A stretch of DNA of 15,185 bases from the NCBI GenBank assembly GCA_964555565.1, contig CAZKTF010000067.1, forward strand, positions 1 through 15,185, written 5' to 3'. Positions 1 through 6,114 of this stretch are shown in pieces; the first letter of the stretch is position 1, and the number at the start of each line of letters is the position of its first letter. The notes beneath the pieces are model-generated. The model did no database searches. It was not told the DNA's origin and saw nothing but the letters and a program-made list of their open reading frames with translations. This stretch comes from CAZKTF01 sp964555565. Lineage in GTDB: Bacteria; Planctomycetota; JAJSAM01; JAKLKS01. Both the position numbers and the translations under genes were made by a program.

Positions 1-332
1 CGGCCGCGGGGGAGGACCCCGCGAGCGGCGTCCGCGTCCGCCTCCGGCTCCGCTCCGGCGGGAGCGGGGGCCACCAGGCGCTCGTGGTGGCCGCCGAAGG
101 CGCGGCGCCCGGGGCCTTCCTCGAGCTCCGGATCGCCCGGGGCGACGGGGAGCGGGTCACGGTCGGGCCGCTCGCCGAGGACGACGACGGCGCCCCCGCC
201 TTCCGCTCCGACTCCCGCCGCGGCGACCCGCTCCCCCTCGGTGTCGGCGACCTCGCGGAGCTCGCGGGGCGCCCCTTCGAGGTCGTGGCCGGGGGCGAGA
301 CGGTCTTCGAGGGCGTCCTCCCCAGTTACTAA
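1..332 (+). CDS. C-terminal part of an unrecognised protein (5' end outside window)
   Basis: The frame is open from base 3 to a TAA at 330-332 and continues off the left edge, so about 109 C-terminal residues are visible. The GTG at 84 is probably only an internal Val codon. The visible part alternates short hydrophobic stretches with Gly/Asp/Arg-rich turns (FLELRIARGDGERVTVGPL, then FEVVAGGETVFEGVLPSY), which suggests a beta-sheet domain. There are no cysteines, no membrane segment and no motif I can name. A GGGGTCAGACCCC palindrome begins 5 nt after the stop and could fold as a hairpin at the transcript end, but no T-tract follows. Codon use matches the neighbouring genes. The coding call is fairly safe; the function is unknown. 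Confidence 0.6.
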   Translation, partial: AAGEDPASGVRVRLRLRSGGSGGHQALVVAAEGAAPGAFLELRIARGDGERVTVGPLAEDDDGAPAFRSDSRRGDPLPLGVGDLAELAGRPFEVVAGGETVFEGVLPSY

Positions 333-337
333 CGCAC

Positions 338-610
338 GGGGTCAGACCCCACGCTTCGCTCGGGCGCGTTTGTAACTGCAAACGCACGCGACGCACGGGG
401 CGACACTATGGGGTCAGACCCCAGTCGTTAGCAAGCGATGGGGGTCTGACGCCGAAGTTCGAACCACGGTTTGCAAACGCCTGAGGTCAGACCCCAATTC
501 TCATCACGCGTTTGCATTTGCAAACGCGCTGATTCTGGCCAAGCGCATGTGGCCTCTGCGCATGCGGTTACGAGCGAGCGCGGAATGCACGAGGGGTCTG
601 ACCCCTCGTG
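338..610. repeat. Interleaved cluster of two palindromic repeat families (GGGGTCAGACCCC and GTTTGCAAAC types)
   Basis: This convergent intergenic region holds no credible gene. Family A is the 13-mer GGGGTCAGACCCC or its complement: 338-350, 410-422, 441-453 (one mismatch, GGGGTCTGACGCC), 483-495 (one mismatch, GAGGTCAGACCCC) and 593-605. Family B is GCGTTTG...CAAACGC: 366-385 (7-bp arms, 6-nt spacer), 469-478 (GTTTGCAAAC) and 507-528 (10-bp arms around TT, perfect). Three times an A copy is followed by a B copy at nearly the same distance (A start to GTTTG about 27-30 nt), so the unit looks like a composite A-B element repeated in tandem. The stretch is visibly less GC-rich than its surroundings. 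Extragenic palindromes of this kind are often REP elements mobilised by a RAYT transposase; no such gene is in the window. Confidence 0.85.
588..610. repeat. Perfect 23-nt palindrome abutting the stop of the diheme-TPR gene
   Basis: Eleven-base arms (CACGAGGGGTC / GACCCCTCGTG) flank a single T, and the palindrome ends one base before the minus-strand TGA at 613-611. It is the last and most extended member of repeat family A. As RNA it could form a 9-bp stem (CACGAGGGG / CCCCTCGTG) with a 5-nt loop immediately after the stop codon. It might therefore stabilise the 3' end or help terminate transcription. There is no T-run after it, so it is not a canonical intrinsic terminator. Confidence 0.7.
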
Positions 611-3358
611 TCACCGCGAAGGAAGCGGCTCCCGTTCGATCGCGTCCGCGGCTTCCGCGCCGAGGAGGTCCCGGAGGCGCTCGTAGTCCCGCGCGGCGGC
701 GGCGCGCTTCCGTTCGTCAGGGGCGTATCCCCCCGGCGCCGCCGGGTCCTCCCGCAGGACGGCGTCCTTCGCCGCCGCCGCCAGCCGGTACCACCTCCGC
801 TCGTTCCCGGATCTCTCGAACCCGTAGAGGAACTGGAGGTTGTAGAAGTAGGCGTCCATGTAGGCCCCCCCGGTGACGCGGAACGCGCGGAGGTAGTACC
901 GCTCGGCCCGGTCCAGGTCCTGCACCGGCCGGAGGTAGTGCCGCACGACGCCCGCGTCGTTCAGGACCCCGGCGTAGACCCAGCGCGTGCGGAACGGCAG
1001 CCCCTCCATCGCCGCGTCGTCCGGCAGCTCCGCCACGGCCTCCTCGTAGACCTCGACGCACCGCCGCATCCAGCGGAGCGCCTCGGGCGGCGCGCCGTCC
1101 GCGAGGTACTGCATCCGCCCCCGGCCGCGGCTCGTCCAGGAGGAGGCGACCTCCCGCAGGATCAGGCCAAGGTTGTTCCGCGCCGCGACCCGGAACCCGC
1201 GGTCCCCGCACGCGGCCAGGAGCCGCCGGTAGCCCGCGTCGAGCGCCTCCACGTCGGCCCAGCCCCCGGGCGTCCGCGCGCGCAGCCAGCCGTCCCAGTC
1301 CGAGGCCGCCTCGCGGCTGGAGGGGTCGAGCCGGAGCGCCTCCTCCCAGAGGGCCACGGCGCGCGCCGCGTCCCCGCGGTCCCGCGCGATGCGGCCGAGG
1401 AAGACGCGGGCCATGGCGTCGCGGGGTGCCGTCCGGGCGAGCCTCTCGAAGGCCCCCCGGGCCCCCTCCAGGTCCTTCCGCACGTACCGGTCGAAGCCGA
1501 GGAAGTAGAGGACCTGCGGCTGGTCCGGCCGGGCGCGGTCCGCCTCCTCCAGGGCCGCGGTCCAGTCCGCGGGGTCGCCCGAGAGGAGCGAGGCCATCCC
1601 CGTGAGGGCGGGGCGCGACGCGGGGGAGAGGGGGATGGCGGCCAGGTAGGCGGCCCGGGCCTCGTCCTTCCGCCCCAGCCAGTGGAGGGAGCGCGCGAGG
1701 AGGAGCGCCCGGTCGAACTCCGCGGACTCCCCCGGCCGCGAGGCCAGGGGCCCCGGCCTGGCGAGGGAGGCCCGGGCGTCGGCGACCGCGCCCTCGAAGA
1801 ACCCCCGCGCCGCCTCGTCCGCCCGGCCCCCCGCGGCCTCCGCCGCAGCGACCCCCCGCCGGTAGCGGAGGGCCGCGCGCGCCGCCGTGGCGTCCGGGTC
1901 GCGCCCTTCGCTGCGGTCCACCAGCGTGGAGAGGAGGGCCTCGGCCAGGGCGGGCCTCCCGCACTCCTCCTCCGCGACCGCCCCCTCGAACCACGGGTCG
2001 TCCATGTCCGCATAGAGGGAACGGGCCCGCGCGAAGGCCAGGACGGCGTCCTCGCGGTGGGCCGCGGCCCGCTCCGGCTCCCCGTCCGATCCCGCCCTCG
2101 CCGACCTCCCGCGGTGGAGGCGGCCCACCCAGATCGCCAGCTGCGCCTTCTCCGCCGGCTTCTCCGCCCGCTCCTCGGCCCCGGCCACGAGCGCGCGCGC
2201 ATCCTCCAGGTCGCGCGGCTCGTTCGTCCCGAGGGAGGCCTCGGCCAGCCCCTGGAGCGCCTCCAGGTCCCCCGGCTTCCGCCCGAGGTCCCGGAGGAAC
2301 CGGGCCCGCGCCGCCGCGTACTGCTTCTTCTCGAGGAGAGCCCGGCCGTCGTCCGAGCCCGGGAGGACGGGCGAGGTGAGGGCCCGCAGGAACGCCGCCA
2401 GGTCGCGCCTCTCCCGTGCCGTGAGGCCCAGGGGCCGGATGTCCGGGTCGAGGTTCGCGTGCGGCTCCCCGCCCCGGTCGTAGAAGTCGATCACCTCCTC
2501 CAGCGTGGCCAGGGACCCGTCGTGCATGTAGGGCGCCGTCAGGGCCGCGTTGCGCAGGCCGGGCGTGCGGAACTTCCCCCGGTCCCCCGGGGCGCCCGTG
2601 GCCGCGGCGCGGCCCGGGTCGTCGCGTCCCGCGCCCTTCCCGGCCCCCGTGGCGTGGAACTCCCCGTCGGTGAACAGCGCGTAGGACTGCCGGACCGGGT
2701 GGCAGGTGGAGCACCGGGCTGTCCCCGTGAAGAGGCCGAAGCCCCGCACCGCGTCCGCGGGCATCGCCTCCTTCTCCCCCTCCCACCAGCGGTCGAAGGG
2801 GGAGTCCCCCGCCAGCAGCGTCCGCTCGAAGGTGGCGATCGACTTCCGGACCCGCTCGAAGGTGACGGCCGGGTCCCCGAAGGCCTCGCGGAACAGGGGC
2901 GGGTAGGCCGGGTCCGCGGCCAGGCGCGCCACCACCTCCCCGTCCGCCAGGTCCATCTCGGTCCGGTTGGTGATGGGGAGGCCCGCCTGCTCCTCGAGGC
3001 TCGCCACGCGCCCGTCCCAGAAGGGCCGCCGCACGAAGGCCACGTTGAGGAGGGAGGGGGCGTTCCGCGCCTGGACCTGCCCGCGGATCCCCACGGCCGT
3101 CGGCTTCCCGTCGGCGTAGGCCTTCTCGGGGGGGTGGCAGGTGGCGCAGGCCACGGTCCGGTCGCGCGAGAGCGCGGGCTCGGAGAAGAGCCGCTCGCCG
3201 AGGGCCGCCTTCGCCGCGCCGTAGGGGTTCTCCGGCGGGGTCCAGGGCGCGGGGAGCCCGCGGGGCGGCGTGCGCGGGTCCACGCCCGTGGCCGCGGCGG
3301 CCCCCGCGGCCAGGAGCGCGGCCGCCAGGGCGGGGAAGGCGCGCCGGGCTAGCGCCAC
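611..3358 (-). CDS. MauG/cytochrome-c-peroxidase-family diheme protein fused to a long TPR region
   Basis: The protein is 915 aa from a GTG at 3358. This start gives a clear signal peptide (residues 1-23: two Arg, then an Ala/Leu-rich core) and overlaps the upstream gene's stop by 10 nt; a GAGG lies about 10 nt upstream of it. Two c-type heme motifs are present, CATCH at 71-75 and CSTCH at 216-220. Family landmarks are RNAPSLLN (98-105), FWDGR with the inter-heme Trp W114, NRTEM with the conserved Glu E134, FRTPGLRN (263-270) and PYMHDGS (276-282). In bacterial CcpA the distal ligand of the C-terminal heme is a Met some 14 residues after the PYFHDG motif; here that place is Tyr (FYDRGG, Y293), as in MauG. 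About 580 further residues form TPR-like helical pairs, so the protein is nearly three times the usual 300-350 aa. Likely periplasmic. It could be a peroxidase or a protein-modifying oxidase; the heme family is certain, the substrate unknown. Confidence 0.9.
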   Translation of the reverse strand: MALARRAFPALAAALLAAGAAAATGVDPRTPPRGLPAPWTPPENPYGAAKAALGERLFSEPALSRDRTVACATCHPPEKAYADGKPTAVGIRGQVQARNAPSLLNVAFVRRPFWDGRVASLEEQAGLPITNRTEMDLADGEVVARLAADPAYPPLFREAFGDPAVTFERVRKSIATFERTLLAGDSPFDRWWEGEKEAMPADAVRGFGLFTGTARCSTCHPVRQSYALFTDGEFHATGAGKGAGRDDPGRAAATGAPGDRGKFRTPGLRNAALTAPYMHDGSLATLEEVIDFYDRGGEPHANLDPDIRPLGLTARERRDLAAFLRALTSPVLPGSDDGRALLEKKQYAAARARFLRDLGRKPGDLEALQGLAEASLGTNEPRDLEDARALVAGAEERAEKPAEKAQLAIWVGRLHRGRSARAGSDGEPERAAAHREDAVLAFARARSLYADMDDPWFEGAVAEEECGRPALAEALLSTLVDRSEGRDPDATAARAALRYRRGVAAAEAAGGRADEAARGFFEGAVADARASLARPGPLASRPGESAEFDRALLLARSLHWLGRKDEARAAYLAAIPLSPASRPALTGMASLLSGDPADWTAALEEADRARPDQPQVLYFLGFDRYVRKDLEGARGAFERLARTAPRDAMARVFLGRIARDRGDAARAVALWEEALRLDPSSREAASDWDGWLRARTPGGWADVEALDAGYRRLLAACGDRGFRVAARNNLGLILREVASSWTSRGRGRMQYLADGAPPEALRWMRRCVEVYEEAVAELPDDAAMEGLPFRTRWVYAGVLNDAGVVRHYLRPVQDLDRAERYYLRAFRVTGGAYMDAYFYNLQFLYGFERSGNERRWYRLAAAAKDAVLREDPAAPGGYAPDERKRAAAARDYERLRDLLGAEAADAIEREPLPSR

Positions 3359-4113
3359 CGGATCGAGACCTCGCGCAGCGTGGCGCAGAGCGCGGGGGTG
3401 AGGACGATCCGCTCGCGCGCCTCCTCGGTGTCGCCGGGCTCGTCGGCGGCCCGGGCCACCCTCGGGTCGTAGAGGACGAGGACCCGCGTCTCGATCCAGA
3501 GCGGCTCGCCCGTGACGGGGTCGGGCGCGGGGCCCCCCCGGCGCACCTCCGGGCGGCGGGTCCAGTTGGTCGTCACCATCTCGCCCGCCTCGGACTCGAC
3601 CCAGAGGTAGCTCCCCCCGTCCAGGGGCTCCACGGAGAGCGAGAAGGAGTGGACGTTCGAGGGAGGCCGCCCGGTGTCCGCCCCGTCCCAGGGCCCGTAG
3701 GCCACGAGGACCACCCGGTCCCGGTCCACGCGCACCTCCGCCGCGGCCTCCACGGAGCCGCCGTCCCCGCGGGCCCGCGCGGCGGCGAGCCACGAGTCGG
3801 CGTAGGCCGCGTCCGAGGCGGCGAAGGCGTCCGCCGGGAGGACGAGGAGGATCGCGCTCGTGGCGTCCGAGGAGTAGCCCCCGTCGCCCGCGTCGCGGTA
3901 GCGCACCCGGAACTTGGCCTCCGCGTTCCCCGCGGAGGGCGCGAGCCGGAGGACCCCGAAGCCAAGCGTCGTCGTCCCCTCGGTGGAGAGCCAGGGCGCG
4001 CCCCGCGGGGGGGAGCCCGCCGTCGCGGAACCGGGGTCCGGGGCCGCGCACGCCGCCGCGAGGGCCGCGGCGGTCGCGAGCGTCACGATGGACCGGGAGG
4101 ACCGGGCGCGCAT
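3349..4113 (-). CDS. Putative Trp-rich lipoprotein coupled to the diheme protein
   Basis: The protein is 254 aa from an ATG at 4113. An in-frame GTG two codons earlier is also possible. The frame stays open upstream through the repeat array, but only this start places a signal peptide first: Arg-rich residues 1-7, a hydrophobic core at 9-21, then Cys22 in LAAAC, a somewhat relaxed lipobox. The mature part is predicted beta-rich and holds seven Trp (PW, SW, GPW, LW, NW, LW, RW) but only one Cys besides Cys22. I recognise no named family. Its TAG lies inside the start region of the diheme gene (10-nt overlap), so translation of the two is very likely coupled and they probably work together at the membrane. 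Partners of MauG-like enzymes are often encoded next door, but the sequence does not resemble MbnP as I remember it. No strong Shine-Dalgarno is seen. Confidence 0.75.
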   Translation of the reverse strand: MRARSSRSIVTLATAAALAAACAAPDPGSATAGSPPRGAPWLSTEGTTTLGFGVLRLAPSAGNAEAKFRVRYRDAGDGGYSSDATSAILLVLPADAFAASDAAYADSWLAAARARGDGGSVEAAAEVRVDRDRVVLVAYGPWDGADTGRPPSNVHSFSLSVEPLDGGSYLWVESEAGEMVTTNWTRRPEVRRGGPAPDPVTGEPLWIETRVLVLYDPRVARAADEPGDTEEARERIVLTPALCATLREVSIRWR

Positions 4114-4141
4114 GGCCACCCGCCGAGGATACCCGCCAGCC

Positions 4142-4265
4142 GGGGACAGTCCCCGGGACTGTCCCCGAAGGGGTCCCCGAAGGGGTCCCGAAGGGGGGGA
4201 GGGGACTGTCCCCGGGGGTGTCCCCGAAGCCCGGGACTGTCCCCGAAGGGGAGGGGACTGTCCCC
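4142..4265. repeat. Array of GGGGACAGTCCCC palindromes in a divergent promoter region
   Basis: Five copies of the 13-mer GGGGAC(A/T)GTCCCC, or versions one base shorter, lie at 4142-4154, 4155-4166, 4201-4213, 4233-4244 and 4253-4265. Between the second and third is a short tandem of GGGGTCCCCGAA-like units (about 4164-4200) ending in a G-run. The motif is the same palindrome as family A at 338-610 with the T/A pair next to the G-run swapped (GGGGTC.. versus GGGGAC..). The array fills most of the 193 nt between the divergent starts at 4113 and 4307, so promoters for both operons must lie within or beside it. I see no convincing -35/-10 pair. Confidence 0.85.
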
Positions 4266-4306
4266 GGTGTCGCGCCCGGTGTCGCGGTGAGTAAGATCCC
4301 CGGACC

Positions 4307-6061
4307 TTGTCCAACGGGTCCCGCCTCCTCCTCGGCCTCGCCGGGCTCGCCCTCCTCGCGGTCTTCGGGCGCTACGCCCTGGAGCGGCAGCGCGCCATGG
4401 ACGAGGCGCGGTCGCGGAACCCCTACGAGGGCCTGCGCCGCGCGGCGCCGCCGCCGGCGGCGGGGGAGGAGCCGGCGCTGCGCGCCCCGGCGGCGGGGAG
4501 GGGGAAGGCGGGCCGCGCCCCGCTCCCCCCGATCCCGATCCGGTGGACCGAGATGGCCCCGGGGGAGACCGGGGTGGACTTCGTCCACACCTGGGGCGGC
4601 GGGACGATGGACAACCTGGCCAAGTCCATGGGAGGCGGGGTCACGCTCTTCGACTACGACGGCGACGGGGACCTGGACCTCTACTTCCCGCAGGGGGCCA
4701 CGGACCCGGTCGTCTCGCCGGGGGACACCGCTCCGGACCCGCCGCGCGACCGCCTCTACCGGAACGACGGCGGCTGGAAGTTCGTGGACCGGACCCGCGA
4801 GGCCGGGCTCGGCGACGCGCGCTTCAGTTCCGGCGCGGCGGCCGCGGACTACGACACCGACGGGGACCAGGACCTGTTCGTCGCGAACTTCGGCCGCTCC
4901 CGCCTCTACCGGAACGACGGGGGGAAGTTCACCGAGGTGACCGCCGCCGCGGGCCTCGACTTCGAGGCCTTCTCCGTGGGCGCGGCCTGGGGGGACGCGG
5001 ACGGCGACGGGCGGCTCGACCTCCTGGTGGTGTGCTACGTGGCCTTCGACCCGGCGGTGCCCCGGGCGGTGCCCGACGCGCCGTTCCCGGGGCCGCTCGC
5101 CTTCCGGGGCGAGCCGTGCCGCCTCTTCCTCCAGCGCCCCGACGGGACCTTCGAGGACGCCACGCGCGCCGGGGGGCTCTGGACCACGGCGGGCCGCGGG
5201 ATGGGGGGAGCCTTCGCGGACCTCGACGGCGACGGGAAACCGGAGGTCCTCGTGGCCAACGACGCCGTGCCGAACTTCCTCTACGAGCGCCGCGGCCGGC
5301 GCGAGTGGGTGGAGACGGCCCTCCCCTGGGGCTTCGCCTTCGCGGGGGTGGGGGAGGCGCGCGCCTCCATGGGGATCACCGTCCTGGACGCCGACCGGGA
5401 CGGTCGGCCCGACCTCCTGGTGCCGGACGGGAGCGGCGGGGCCTTCTACCGCCACCTCGGCACGACCCTCGAGGACCGCGCCGCGGTCTCGGGGGTCCGC
5501 GCGGCGACGGGCATCCGGGTGGGCTGGAGCGCCGTGCCGCTGGACTACGACCTGGACGGCTTCCCCGACGTGGCGCTCACCTGCGGGGCCCTCCGGGCGC
5601 TGGAGCCGCAGACGCAGGTGCTCCTCCGCAACGCCGGGGACGGCCGGTTCGAGGACGTGACGCGGGCGACGGCCTTCGCGCGCGCGGCCATGGGCCGCGG
5701 AGGCGCCGCGGGGGACCTTGACGGGGACGGGGACCCGGACCTCGTCATCGCCACCCTCGGGGCGCGCCCGCTCCTCCTCCGCAACGGGGGGGGCGAGGCG
5801 CGGGCCTCGCTGCGGGTGCGCTGCGTCGGCGCGGGCCCCAACCGCGACGCCCTGGGGGCCGTCGTGGAGGTGGAGGCGGACGGCCTCGTGCAGCGGGAGG
5901 AGGTCCGCACCACGCAGGGCTACCTCTCCGGCTCCGGCCCGGAACTGCTCTTCGGCCTCGGGCTCGCCCGGGAGGCGGTCGCGGTGCGGGTCCGGTTCCC
6001 CTCGGGGGCGGTCCGGGCCCTCTCGCGCGTGCCCGCCGGCGCGGTGGTGGTGAAGGAGTGA
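4307..6061 (+). CDS. Membrane-anchored FG-GAP/VCBS repeat protein with C-terminal ASPIC/UnbV domain (CRTAC1-like)
   Basis: The protein is 584 aa from a TTG at 4307, the first start after an in-frame TAA at 4292. It is preferred because it alone includes the hydrophobic anchor (residues 6-21); the next choice, ATG at 4397 (M31), would lose it. No good ribosome binding site precedes the TTG. After a Pro/Ala-rich linker (44-78) come at least seven FG-GAP calcium-loop motifs: DYDGDGDLDL (117-126), DYDTDGDQDL (181-190), DADGDGRLDL (230-239), DLDGDGKPEV (305-314), DADRDGRPDL (361-370), DYDLDGFPDV (413-422) and DLDGDGDPDL (470-479), with recurring LYRNDG/LLRNAGDG(R)FEDVT phrases. Residues about 497-583 are an ASPIC/UnbV domain (NRDALGA, GYLSGSG, LLFGLG, VRFPSG). 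Such proteins form exported beta-propellers; their ligands are mostly unknown. It is probably co-transcribed with the next gene, 53 nt downstream. Confidence 0.9.
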   Translation: MSNGSRLLLGLAGLALLAVFGRYALERQRAMDEARSRNPYEGLRRAAPPPAAGEEPALRAPAAGRGKAGRAPLPPIPIRWTEMAPGETGVDFVHTWGGGTMDNLAKSMGGGVTLFDYDGDGDLDLYFPQGATDPVVSPGDTAPDPPRDRLYRNDGGWKFVDRTREAGLGDARFSSGAAAADYDTDGDQDLFVANFGRSRLYRNDGGKFTEVTAAAGLDFEAFSVGAAWGDADGDGRLDLLVVCYVAFDPAVPRAVPDAPFPGPLAFRGEPCRLFLQRPDGTFEDATRAGGLWTTAGRGMGGAFADLDGDGKPEVLVANDAVPNFLYERRGRREWVETALPWGFAFAGVGEARASMGITVLDADRDGRPDLLVPDGSGGAFYRHLGTTLEDRAAVSGVRAATGIRVGWSAVPLDYDLDGFPDVALTCGALRALEPQTQVLLRNAGDGRFEDVTRATAFARAAMGRGGAAGDLDGDGDPDLVIATLGARPLLLRNGGGEARASLRVRCVGAGPNRDALGAVVEVEADGLVQREEVRTTQGYLSGSGPELLFGLGLAREAVAVRVRFPSGAVRALSRVPAGAVVVKE

Positions 6062-6096
6062 CCGCGTTGGATCCGCGCGCCGCCGCCGTCCGATCC

Positions 6097-6105
6097 GAGG
6101 GAGGG
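6097..6105 (+). promoter_or_regulatory. Ribosome binding site deciding the start at 6115
   Basis: GAGGGAGGG lies 9 nt before the ATG at 6115. It argues against the GTG at 6058 (which overlaps the previous stop as GTGA), because that longer reading would bury the Shine-Dalgarno and the signal peptide inside the coding region. Confidence 0.6.
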
Positions 6106-6114
6106 ACCCTGCCC

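Noticed and set aside
338..610. CRISPR array
   Set aside because: The repeats are 10-23-nt palindromes at unequal distances, in two alternating families, without uniform spacers or cas genes.
471..876. Short plus-strand ORFs in and beyond the palindrome cluster
   Set aside because: They translate repeat DNA and the antisense of the diheme-TPR gene, and show no ribosome binding site or protein-like composition.
608..3352. 914-aa plus-strand ORF opposite the diheme-TPR gene
   Set aside because: Its product is a Pro/Arg/Gly/Val-rich low-complexity sequence without motifs, whereas the opposite strand encodes two heme motifs and TPRs. It is open only because of the G/C third-position bias.
3349..4113. 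MbnP-type copper-binding partner protein
   Set aside because: The position next to a diheme gene fits, but the sequence lacks the Cys pairs and motifs I recall for MbnP, so no such name is given.
6058..6114. GTG at 6058 (overlapping the previous stop as GTGA) as start of the large lipoprotein
   Set aside because: The ATG at 6115 has a good Shine-Dalgarno 9 nt upstream and begins a proper lipoprotein signal peptide; the longer version would put 19 residues including Asp and Arg before it.
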